Position numbers and translations under genes: made by a program
NCBI GenBank assembly: GCA_034440635.1
Contig: JAOTON010000214.1
Span: forward strand, 186,001 to 250,000
DNA length: 64,000 bases
From: Lepas anatifera
Lineage: Eukaryota; Arthropoda; Thecostraca; Lepadidae
Direction of reading: 5' to 3'
Shown: positions 52,990 through 64,000 of the stretch, one piece after another
How the letters are laid out: the number at the start of each line of letters is the position of its first letter
How positions within the stretch are numbered: the first letter of the stretch is position 1
The notes under the pieces: generated by a model
What the model was told of the DNA's origin: nothing
The model's database searches: none
The model's input: only the letters and a program-made list of their open reading frames with translations

Positions 52990-55900
52990 GAGGGTCGATC
53001 CGAAAAAGAATGAACAAGACTGCCAGTTCAGCTACAAAATTACTTTCTTCTCCGGTGCCTGCAACTCGAGAACAAATTCCACTATATTTTGCAATACCAC
53101 CACCTTAAACTCAGATATAGCACCTCCCTACATGTTTTCCAACATCGCCGCCTTAAACTCTACAATAAAGGTCGTTCTCCAGTTGTAGGCATTACAGAGA
53201 AAAGTCATTTTGTAGCTGAACTGACTGTGGGTTTTTATCATTTTTCTCACAACTTTTTTCATATTTTTGGATAGTCCTTTTATGTGAGTTTTGAAGTAGC
53301 AGTGTCTAAAACGAAATCAGAAATCTCGCGAGAAATTCTAAAAAGAATTGCCTGAATTACAGGATCTATGCCATTCTCATCGCCTGATGATACTTGTATT
53401 TCAACCACACGAAACAGTTCTGTTTCGACGGAATAAATAAATAAATGTCTACATAAAATAAGTGAATAAATAAATTAATGACCATATATATCAGAATTCC
53501 CCTCACATCTTTGTTTTCGCAGTTTAACATCAAATTCGCAAGTTCACATTAGTATTTTGGCATATAGAATTTCCAGGCCTTTAGGACAACCTCAAAGACA
53601 TGCATGACGAGCATATAACATTAATTATAATGTAAGCAATGACTAAGAATGAGTGTCGTAACTGTGGGAATAAATTATCGAATACATTCTTGTGAAGTCA
53701 GTGAGAGTGGCCCGTAACATGAAATTGAGCTGTTTGATATACAACATTGACAAAAATGCAATCATGTCATGCAATTGGTGTGAATTTCTGAGGAGCATCT
53801 CAATTGTGCAAAGGTCACCAATTCAGAACCAATATAATAGGCACCTGGTTAACTGCCATTTTTGGAAATGATAGTTCCACACATGAAAAAGATTCTAAAA
53901 ATAGTGAGATAGCGTTGTACCTGCCCATTCCAAAAAATATGAGAGATGAGTGCAACAAACGTACAGAGTTTTGAATCGTGCACAATGCCCCAACTGATCC
54001 AGAAATGTGGGTGGGTTCTCTTCCTATCCGGGCATCAATAACCCTTTAACTATTCCCTTGAGTTTTCTGGACAGTCTTCAAAGATATGCCACAAATTTTA
54101 CCTTCATCTGATGAAAGTTTATCTGGCTTCCCCAACCCCATCTTCCATTGCTCCAAATACTAAAATATCCATCCCAGGCTTGGAAATGTACTGCTCCAAC
54201 AAAAAATATATATAATGCATACTCTGCTTGTCAGACAAGGCAGGAGCCGCAACAATATATTTTTGCATGGGTAACTCATACTAATAAAGATACTCTTGGA
54301 CACTTATCTGCCAGTTACACTCAGTCTTTAACTTATGATCTATGGAATGCACTACAGACTCACCCAATCCTCTCTGTGTACAACCCAGGCGGGAAAACAT
54401 GGCATGTGTTGATGGGATCTTGGCAGGGCAGCCCTTTGATGTGCAGAACTATTTTTAGGTACCCAAGGTCTGGCAGATCAGATTGCTCCTTCTAAATGTT
54501 TGAAATAATCTTCATGCTAATGTCAATCGACATTGTCAATATACATTTCACAGGGCCTTGAACATTGCTCACAGCGCAGTTTGCAATACTTATCGATCTA
54601 TTGGTATTTGTAGACATACTTAATATTCTGCTCGAATTTGAAAATATTTTGTATCATTACTAGAAAAAAACTGTTTTACACTCGCCCAACAGATATTCGT
54701 ACCAGTCTGTACTTTTGTATTATTTTTGTTTACCTACTTTACTTAGCCAAAATATATGGATGAGACAAGTACTTGTAAAACTGGAGCTGTGAGCACCTTT
54801 TCTTCTTTTCCTATATGGAAACATACAAATGTGCTGTTTACCCGCAAATGAAATTACACAAGGATCACAAAGCTCCGTTCTCGAATGCTCACATCCACAC
54901 GCATACTTTACCTGTCTATCTTGTCAAAATATGCATCTGCTGGTTTATCACTACTTGCTCCAGCACAGCAAGTTCTGCCTCCTCTCCCTCCAAGTACACT
55001 TCTGCCATGCTGCTTGTCTTTCTCACTCTAGTTTGCAAAACATGGCAGGCGTCTTGACCAGATGGTTTTGGCAGAAATGTGGCTTATGGGACAGAATTGG
55101 CCAGATTTTCAGGATATCAATGGTAAGTGGGCGACTGAGTTATGTTTTACCACTAGTGTTCTTTTCGCAGTTCTTGTTGCCTTTCCAATGCTGGAGCTGG
55201 CTGGTAAGACAGTTATATTGGGAAGAAACTAATGGAAATGACAGAATCCCCAGCATTATCCGGGGAATTCAAATAATGTACAAAAAACAAATCGGAAGTC
55301 TCCGGTGAGACTAGGGTTTAATATTCGGAAGTCAGGCAGGGGGCGGGAAGGAAATGCGTGTTTCTTGAAACTTCGGGTGCTGTGAACGTTATTTTGCCTC
55401 GTAAAATGTGTGAAATATGCTCGAAATAGCCTAACATTATTACGCTAAAAAGTACTCTCACCAGAATTTGAATCAATAAGTGTATTTAGAACATTAATAC
55501 AATTTACAGAGACGGACGTTTTTTCCTGGAATTTGTTCATTCCCCCAACCCCGCTGTGGGACCGGACCTTTAGGGGAGAAAACACGAACACCACGCTTGG
55601 ACAGGTGAGTGTCCGGGTTAAGATTTCAGACGATAACCCGACCTGACCCGTAAGCTATTTTACCAGGAATCCAGTGTCACCATTGCTAGGCCGTGGCTTC
55701 ACAGAAGAATAAAGCGCATGTGAAGCTGATATGCGGTTTTTGTGGAAACAGGACTGGTCCTGCTCTGGGTTCACCACAAAATCCTTGAGCTGTTGTAGGG
55801 TTTTCCCAAGAGAAAGGCTTGATTCCAGTGTAGTCATTGACCTTATGAAAACGGGTCGAGCATCCTTTTTCGCCAGTATTTTTCTAGACGACTTAATACG

Positions 55901-56310
55901 TGTATTATACATCTGTCAAGTGTGCTCAGATTCAGAGATTGAGCTTCTATCATTATCTAGTTAAACTCATGGGACGTTGGGACCAGATGAATACCGTCTC
56001 ATGAGTAAAACAACAGTGCTACTCAGGGAGGTTAATGAGAAAGTGCACAGCACCCACAAATATTATGGTAGCACAGCGTTCGTGTACTGTACTATAGATT
56101 GGTGCAATTTAACACAACGTTCGTGTAATGTACCATAGATTGCTAAAACCTACTAGCGCCAATGTAGGAAAGTAGGTCCTGAATCCAGTCTGGCATCTCG
56201 TGGTCCTCTGATAAGAATTCTTAATCTGGAAAGACAGCTATTGGTGATTGGATTTTATAATATCTATTATTGTGCTATGTTGGCTTGCGCTTTGGCTGTA
56301 GGCCAAACCT
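52990..56310. other. Unrecognised non-coding DNA
   Basis: There is no gene I can support. The open frames at 54148-54495 and 54829-55308 contain no known motif. Runs of AATAAATAAATAAAT-type sequence occur at about 53430-53480. A short diverged duplication (GTTCGTGTACTGTAC / GTTCGTGTAATGTACC) lies at about 56079-56145. Confidence 0.45.
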
Positions 56311-56312
56311 TA

Positions 56313-57533
56313 CCGTAAAACGAGGTTATTTGATATGACTGGGGTAATTGATATAACATGCCCTGATCCAAAATATTGTATTACTCACTCAAAATTGTGT
56401 CTGTGTTATAATTTTTCGCAGGATTCTGTCAAAATAAACACAGCTACATGTGGCCTAAGCTTTGTGCTTGTGTTGATGCTGAGAAATTAATAAACTCAAC
56501 AATACGAAATTGATAAAACCTGGTTTTTCCGTTTGTCTAAAAATCCCCCTCTAACTTCTAACTAATCAAATCTGTGTCCTTTTTCAGATCCTCGAAGCAG
56601 ATTCCTTAAGTTTTAAAAAACTGTTGCAGTGAAATTCTATGCCCGGTCCTGTCCATATAATCAATATAATCCATATCGACTTATAAAGTGGGGCTATTTG
56701 ATACGAGTATAAAATATAGTACAGAAGTACAATGGAAGGAAGCCCCATAAGACTTCACTTAATGTCAAATGAACGTCTTTAGACGCTGAGAGGATGTGCA
56801 GTCTGGGATGCCTTCCTACACAGAACACGGGCGGATGCACCCCAGTTTTGGGGGCCAAACCCTGTCTGCCTCTCCTCGGGGGAACGAATTTTTTTCTACA
56901 GACCAAGTGTAAACCCTTTTTCAGTGCTCTCCCTGTAGCTACTTCTCCAGTACATGTCACCTCGGAGGGGGGGGGGAATATTTTGTCTACAGCCTAGTGT
57001 AAACCCTTTTTAAAATTTCTCCGGTGTTTGGGGGAAGGTGTTTGCCCCTCCAGTGTTTGGGGGCCATGGCGAATGCCCCCTGCGACCGCCATGATACAGA
57101 ATTTTCTGCCTCCTGTGCTTGCGTGGATATCCCTGAAATAGGTTTTTTCTCAAATAAAGAGTTTGAACCTGTTTTTCTAAACAGTTTTTTGTGTTTTTAA
57201 AAACCAGCTGTGAATATCAAATACCCCCACATAGGCTTTTAGAGATATGGCCTCCTGGCATAAACATATCGAATTGCCCCAAACCATGGGGCAATTTGAT
57301 ACAACCTTCAATTAAAAAAACATTGCCTGTGTATATCACACATTTTACATATTCCGCACTTTTACATATTTGTTCCTATTCCGACAGCACTGAATGTCTA
57401 AATCATATTTGTGTGTATTGGAAATATGGCTCTTTATGACCATACATGTATTGCGACGCACACAAAAAACACTACAACGGTAAACGCATGATTACAAAAA
57501 CTGAACATTTTGTATCAATAACCCGTTTTACGG
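56313..57533. mobile_element. TIR element of 1.2 kb, Tc1/mariner-like ends
   Basis: The left end CCGTAAAACGAGGTTATTTG (preceded by TA) and the inverse of the right end (CCGTAAAACGGGTTATTGAT) match over about 22 bp with small differences. The right flank is CA, possibly a mutated TA. The interior repeats TTTGATA(C/T) words, and a hairpin with TTGCCCC/GGGGCAA arms lies at about 57274-57294. It has no transposase. Assignment to Tc1/mariner rests only on the TA and the style of the ends. Confidence 0.65.
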
Positions 57534-60500
57534 CACCTCCCACTTAATTTTGAAAAAACATGAAAAAGAGCTGACAATCTGATTCAAACCTTTAGGTGGC
57601 CCGAATCTCGAAAAAGGTAGCATTACACTGACTTAAAAATAATCTAATCAATTACATACATATTCCTTTCAGATTGTTTCCTCTTTGCTGGCAATGCCAT
57701 GCGGCCTCGGCCGAAATTACCCAACTTAGACATTCGCGGTCGGTAAGAACAATGATGGAAGTATAATTTGTTAGAAAAATGCAAGTGGATTCACCCATCT
57801 GTACCCACATACCACATACCAGATGTCGCCAGATCTAGGCCCGTGGGTTTAAGGTGTGGATGGAGGGACCCAAAATCATGAAAATGTCGGGTTTTTAGAG
57901 ATTCTGCAAAAATAGGAGTTAGAGAGGGAAAATACCTGGTATGCCCCTGAGCCCATGCGTGCATGCATACATGTATGTAGATGAATTCCTTCTCAGATAT
58001 GCAATGGTTGCAGGGTCACTTAGTCTCGATATACAGTGATTGCAGGGTCACTTAGTCTCGATATACAGTGATGGGAATATCCTCTCGAACCAGGTTCTGC
58101 TTGTTTCGTTACCTCAGGCACGGTACCCCAAATAATGTAGTATACTTTATCTCGAGGGCCCTGGACGTCTGAATGGCCTCACGCTGTCTTTGAAAATGCA
58201 CCTGCAGTTTTCGTACCCGTGGTAAGTTTTGGGATTTTGGCACCTCAGTGCGTTAAGCCCTCTCCACTGCGAGGACTCAACGCCTTGTGGGCGTATCCTT
58301 CCAATGCCTTATCAACAATGCCTTATCGGTACGTTCCGACATGTGTGAGGCGCCGGGTTTTTCGCTGTGTAGACAAGATGGTTTTGCGAGTCATGATGAG
58401 GTAGAGAATTGCATTTTGTTGCCAGCGTAGGCGGCTTATCACGGTATGTCCAGTTGTAAGTGCTCTAGGAAAGCTAAAAAAAACGGAAAAGTGATGTGTG
58501 AACCAGCTTTGCGCTTGATTACTGTGTGAGGGTGCGTGGTTTGCTGGCTGAACCTGGTCCACAGGCCAGGCCATGGCAAATTCTCACCGTATGGCCTTGC
58601 TATTGCCAGGGGCGTCGCCAGGGATTTTTATTGGTGGGGGGGGACTCCGGCCTGGTGACGACCGAAGAAGACTCCGTGACTTTCCTGGAGGGCGCTATCG
58701 AGCCATTTTAGCTATATATCATTTGGGAACAATGTAAGGTCGTGCCGTAAGGTGGTGCTGATAGCGGCAGAAAAAGTCAAAATCATGTGTCGGGTGCCTG
58801 CCTTTTGGAGAGGGCATGCCCCCTGGTTCGTCCGTTTTGAAGGCACGTACCCCATGTCCCCCTGATTTTGGACAGTCATGACGGTAAGTTTGTCGTTAAA
58901 CCCTTGTGAATTTGTATTGGTTCCGATGTATTTGCTATCTCCCCTGACAAACACTGTGGGACGCGGAGCCGGAATCTAAACAGCGCTCTTTATCCAGGTA
59001 CGAGCCCGGGTCGTGTACGGGTCCACGGATTCTATCGTGAGTAGAAGAAAGAGAGCAAAGCAGCGTCATATATCAGTCCGCAGCACACCCGGGTCGGGCA
59101 TCAATTATTACCGGAGGATACCGCACGGCAGCGCTGATTGCCTGAGAGTACATAGCGGACCGGATATCTGGATCGATATCCGGTCCAATCCGATTTATGA
59201 ATCGCATTGCGGATCGGATGAATCGAATTGCGAGAATTGGATTAGATTCATGACTCGGATTGGACGGATTTGGCTTAAGTTTCAAATAGTTTTGAAGTTT
59301 CGAAATGGATTTACATCTAGATTGGATTTAGATTCAGATAGTTTGTTAATTTAGTCGTTTTTGGGATATGGATCAGGTTTCATTTGACAATTGCAGCGTG
59401 CGACCGGATTTGCCGCGGAATCTCCGGATGCAGACCGGGTTGGGATCTGGGACTCGGTGCTGACTCGGCCGGACTTTTTCGGGAGCAGGTGGGTCGGTGC
59501 CGTGGCATGGCTGGGACTACAATATATCTCATCGCATAGGCTAATACATAGGCGCTATATAACAGAAAAACTAATGATCCCTGACACCAAAATAACTTAG
59601 TGACTGATATTGATGCATTTGGTTGCCTACATTAGCTGTCATGACAGATTTAACGGGCTTTACAGCAAGGTGAGTCTTCTATGTTAGGCAAGGTTTTAAC
59701 GGGCTAATTGCAAGGTTTAATTACTGCCTCCCGTGACCATTGATTACTTGGTGAGAGTTTTCTATGCTAGCGGTCCGGGGGTATCCAGGTCATGGTTCCC
59801 TCAATGCATTCCAGAACGGCCAATTTTGTCCACGTTTTCCTCAATGCTCTCTTCAAGGTTCTGGCCATCCCAGTTCCTCCAAAAAAGTGGTGACTGGAAC
59901 TTACCATGGCTTCTAGATTAAATGATAATCCTTTTGAGGTTCTTATGCCTTCGCGTATGTGTTTTTCTGCGCCGGACCCAGTGAAGGGACTTGCCGCGAA
60001 CGTGTCAGGTTTGCACCGACGCCAGGGCCTTGTTGTGTTTTGAAATGCGGAAGAAGGTAGAATCTCTAGAAGGTGCGATTTATTTCAGCGTGGTGGCAGT
60101 GCAATGAAGGGAAAATATATTTTGACAGAGAAAGGAGGAGTCATTTCAGGGCTCTTGGAGACGGAACGGCTGGCTAGTACCACGAAGTCTCCTATACTGC
60201 CAAGGGGATCTCCTCATGGGTTCAAGAGAAATAACTACTCCGCTCGATTACCCGATACACCGAGAAGACAGAGAGGTCGAACTCAGCTTACCCACCACTC
60301 CCAGCCACTTCAAATCTGGGCTATGCGTGTGTTCACCTCCCGTCTGTGACGTCATAATAATTGTTGGAATTTAACGACGCACCAACTGCCAGAGTCATAC
60401 GGCGTCACCAACTCTAACCCTGTTGGAAGGGATTCTGGAGATCAGATCGACTTATTCAGAGGCGTCTGTGACGTCATAAGTCCAGCTTTGGATCGACACA

Positions 60501-61263
60501 TTCACACCGAACCACATCACTAGACACATCGGCAGCCACACGGTCGTCTGAATCGCCACGATCGTGTAAAAGATCACGCCGTGATTGCAGCGCCGGATTA
60601 AATTAGTCTCTGCTGCCCTGCTGTTATCATGTAATCCTGGCAGAGTATGTTATCATGTGATCTGTGACGTTGCATTCGCGAGCTGTTACGGGCTTATGAT
60701 TGGTTCCGTCGGGAAGTGATTAGGTAGGTGTGCGGCAAGCAAAAAGTGGAGTGGGGCATGATTTTTGTATTTGTATTTATTCATTATATGAGCAACAGGA
60801 TTATCCACTTACAGTAGTATGGATAAAACAATACGTGAATATTTACAAGAGATGATGAACTGTAGTCACTATACGTTAACCGCAGAAACATTAATTCAAT
60901 AAACATGTAATATTAAAAGAAAAACATGATGTTATAAAACGTGACCTAAACCATGGGTTCACTAAAACGGATGATCCCTAAGATATTTATGACGGAGGAT
61001 TTAAACGATGAGAACTGAGATAGGGTCGATGGTGGATACTGCTGACATGATGATTAAGCGCGAACTGCACGGATGAACATCCACATTCCTCTCTACCTCC
61101 CAAAGGAATGTGGGCATGAGTACAACATTTGATGTTATGTGTATTTTTTTTAAGAGATGAAGCTGTATTATAAAGGAGGGAGCAACTATTCATCCTGCAG
61201 CCCAATATTCCCACTTGTTCCGAAAAACTCGACCCCAACAGCGCTGAATTCCGTGTGCCTGTG
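57534..61263. other. Unrecognised non-coding DNA
   Basis: No gene or complete element. It holds a perfect 32-bp tandem duplication (58009-58072, TGCAGGGTCACTTAGTCTCG and on), a solitary CAGGGGCGTCGCCAGGG at 58607, a GGATT-rich stretch at about 59200-59340 that resembles the 43-bp satellite only in base composition, and two GTCTGTGACGTCATAA words at about 60345 and 60465. Confidence 0.45.
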
Positions 61264-61532
61264 CATAGGCAGATCCGGGATTTCCGTTCTGGGATGGGAG
61301 GGGGAGCATGGTCGGAAGGGAGGTTCCCTGCGGACCAGCCGGAAGCGACAAAATCTATCGCGTGGGCGCCAAATCCCTCCAATACTCGTATCCTGGAGAG
61401 AGGAGGCAGTGGAAATGACCTTCCAGGGAAGCGGCATTGTCCTTTCAGGGAGCCACCGTTACCATTTCAGAGGGTGTCGAGGTTTAATGGGGGGGGGGTG
61501 GTGCCTCCCCATGCTCTCTGGATTTGCCTATG
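61264..61532 (+). mobile_element. MITE of the CATAGGCGGATCC family, probable 8-bp duplication
   Basis: The ends are CATAGGCAGATCCGGGATTT and CTGGATTTGCCTATG. The flanks TGCCTGTG (61256-61263) and TTCATGTG (61533-61540) agree at 6 of 8 positions. The interior blocks match the other copies. Confidence 0.8.
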
Positions 61533-61540
61533 TTCATGTG

Positions 61541-64000
61541 TCCCGGTAACCGATTAGAAGTCTGTAAACCGGGCTTTAATGTATTTTTGTACAACTGCTT
61601 AGTCGTGACCGGCTGGAGATGAAGAACTCAGTTGTTCTGGTTACCTGTGAAAAAGACGTCGCAGGAGTTCTGATTACCAATGATGAGGCTTTTTTACAGA
61701 CCAGTTGATCTATGCAAACTTGGTGCCATATGTATCCAAGTTTATTAATAATTTTCAAGTTATTTATTTCCTCGAACACGTGTTCATTACGAATTTTATT
61801 TTAAAGTTGAAGATTCACCTCGAGCAAAAATGGGCAGCTATAGACGGCATCAAGTTTTTTATTTAGAAATCTTGTCATCTGGGTATCATTGCACAGCTGT
61901 TGTGTTCACGACGCCATTGGGAAAGCAGCTGAAGGAAATATTCAACTCCCAAATATCTTCCAGAAAGGAACCGAAAAGCGCCGAAGACATTACCTCGGTC
62001 AGATTCCGAAGATGGACGAGATATGGCTAAAATTCCAGTGATTCCTGTATGTCAAAGACACGTCACCCAGCACTGCAAATCTATATTGTCACAAAAGCAA
62101 GGCCAGTTTTGTGCAGCTGTTTTTGTTGTGGTCTCATAAAGCACTAGGTTCGGTTGTGCTAGACAGTTCCAAGAATTTTGCACCCTGTAACTATTCTACA
62201 TATTTAAGTACCGCAGTATCGGTATTTTCTTTTAAAAATAAAATAGGTATGGACTCGGTGTGATTTCCTATCAGTAGGGTGACAAGCTTATGGAAGGTTA
62301 GCCTGCATTTTCATTGAATGATGGATCGTGCAGATGGATGGTCGTTCTTTAGTTCTTTTCGGTAAAGGAGAAGTATTATATTTTTCTAACCAGCTGAACT
62401 AAGTATGCACTTCAGACACTTCAGACAACAATTACACTAAGAATGACGAACTGTTAATCAATGCCATTGTAAAAAGGAACACTCAGCCACCTTACGAAGA
62501 ATAAATTCCGGAGTTAACGGGATCTTTGCTGGGGAAATATCAGTTGTGGTCAATGCACTCTCAGAAACACTCAAAACTGGTGTGAGCATCAGCTTCTCAG
62601 ATTAGCCGATGAGACATTGAAACCATTCCAGCCCGCTCACACAGAGACCACCGGGGTCTTCGGAATGTGGGTGGAACTTCCGGAACCAGTACCGGTCAAA
62701 ACCCCTGACGTCAGTCAGTCCTGATTAATGTGGGGGAAATAACACAGCTAGTGTCTATCGGTGAAAGTGATGTGTCCTTTCCTACACCCACACACTTTTA
62801 TCAAGGAGAACGAAAGCTATCGTGTTCTACGGACTCCTGTCGGAAGGAATACAGGAGCTGTAGGCAGATATAGAAGAAGCCAAGAATTAAGACAATGCTA
62901 GTCTGTGGGGTCATTCACAAGAGAAGATGATCCGGTCGATAGCAACGCAAAGTGCATCTCTCGTTGTTCGATTTGCGAACAATCATTTGCGAACAATCAT
63001 TGCCAAAAAAGAGCTGTGAGCACTATTTTTGTGCACATATTGATGAACCTGCCACTACAAATGGAGACCTTCTTGTCCCTCACACACTCTGTCCCGCCAA
63101 AGAACTGGTCAGTAAACGTATTAGTTTCCGTGAGGCGGTGGAGTCCGTGAAAACCCCAAGGCCCTCTCCTGAGACACGACTGTTTACACACGCATTAGCT
63201 TCCGAGGTTTCTGGATCTTGACTGGGGTCACGTGACTCAACTCTGCCAGGAACATCCGGCTTAAGTAACAGCTTTCGCTGGAGTATACGGATAGGGCAGC
63301 ATCAGTGACAGCACCGTCAATCACTCCAAAATTACTCTATAATTCCACTTAAAGACGCCGCTGCGCGTAAAACGTGTCTTTGATTAGTTCTTTTTAAGCT
63401 AAGACTAAACTTGGGAACCGCATTACTATGGATAGCGTCTGTCTAATACAACTAAATGCTTTTCTTCATAAAGTTTGCATACTGTTCTACCGTCTTCTCG
63501 CCGAAAAAGAAAATGTGTTTCTCATGCTGCTTCTGGATGAAAATTGGTGATTTTGGCCAGGCTTTTTGACACAACGTGGGCTACCCTGGCAGACTATCGG
63601 ACTTAGTGTGACCATATTTCAATTGCATTCACTCGCGACTGTGTAAGACTGCTCTATGCCATCATGTATGTCGCCTAGCTGAAGCTCTGCTTACAAGAAT
63701 GCGAAATTTGACGAAGAGGAAAACAGGCATCTTATATGTCATAATCTGGAGGAATATGGTAAGATAAACATGTGCAAGCAATGGAACTTTCAACCTCTCG
63801 GCGAGATTCAATTGCTGAGGGGGTGCCGGTGTCAGGTGGAATTATGTATGTACCTACGTAACCTTAACTATTGCAGCTGCAAGTAGATGCTTTAACCCTT
63901 CATTGCTTCTGATTTCCCCAGTTGATCCACACACATCACAGGATAACACAAAATACTATATTTGCTCTGGCATGTCACATAAAAATACATTATGGATATC
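61541..64000. other. Unrecognised non-coding DNA
   Basis: The frames are short and motif-free. There are no repeats beyond simple runs, and nothing else can be supported. Confidence 0.5.

Noticed and set aside
54148..54495. 115-codon ORF and the neighbouring ORF 54829-55308 as host genes
   Set aside because: No motif, no splice context and no codon signal that I can defend.
58607..58945. hAT MITE starting CAGGGGCGTCGCC and ending CCCCTG
   Set aside because: Only the first six bases are inverted at the candidate right end (about 58941) and the flanking 8-mers differ. Only a solitary end is supported.
60345..60480. Two TGACGTCA words as CRE promoter sites
   Set aside because: There is no gene nearby. 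The word also occurs at about 19624 and 32520 without context, so chance or repeat origin is enough.

Overview
The window is repeat-dominated nuclear DNA from an invertebrate animal. It has no bacterial gene organisation. It does carry animal-type non-LTR retrotransposons with CCHC-finger ORF1 proteins, an L1/Tx1-like LINE, Ingi-like elements with an RNase H domain, a Helitron-like element of the OTU/DUF6570 kind, and many short TIR elements with clean target-site duplications. The Helitron-like protein and the fragment at 6962-7653 resemble families I associate with arthropods, so an arthropod with a large repeat-rich genome is my best guess, at modest confidence. I found no convincing host gene, tRNA or rRNA.

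Left part (1-16.5 kb): two copies of one non-LTR ORF1 (Gag-like) family lie tail to tail (1382-3542 plus, 4571-3685 minus). They are followed by a decayed MULE-like transposase (5719-6916) and an inverted fragment of another transposon protein (7653-6962). A tandem array of about 275-bp units (8573-10070) runs into a decayed Helitron-like 5' half (10.27-13.15 kb) coding for an OTU-like C-terminal half, an 18-residue repeat array, a zinc cluster and a DUF6570/Helitron-like N-terminal region. A TTAA-flanked piggyBac-like element (13316-14557) and copies of a roughly 265-bp MITE follow. The end sequence of that MITE is contained in a satellite of 50-bp units (14936-16020).

Middle (16.5-45 kb): mostly unrecognised non-coding DNA. 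It contains a foldback sequence with a 56-bp perfect palindrome (22.1-22.5 kb) and, just beside it, a full-length 7.65-kb L1/Tx1-like LINE (22629-30280). This LINE has both ORFs, a poly(A) tail and perfect 14-bp target-site duplications, and appears broken by only one frameshift. Further right are a hAT-type MITE with a perfect 8-bp duplication (31059-31217), two TTAA-flanked MITE types (37463-38468, 38842-39289), a 43-bp satellite (39582-40200) and more MITE copies.

Right part (45-64 kb): a head-to-tail cluster of four decayed Ingi-like non-LTR copies or fragments (45.08-52.99 kb). One ends in a (CAA)n tail. Another is interrupted inside reverse transcriptase motif A by a second copy of the 37-kb TTAA element. 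Beyond it are a TIR element of about 1.2 kb (56313-57533), another MITE (61264-61532) and otherwise featureless DNA.

The genes do not form a pathway. They are layers of transposons inserted into one another. The ORF1 and ORF2 of the LINE would work together in target-primed reverse transcription. The MITEs would depend on transposases encoded elsewhere.
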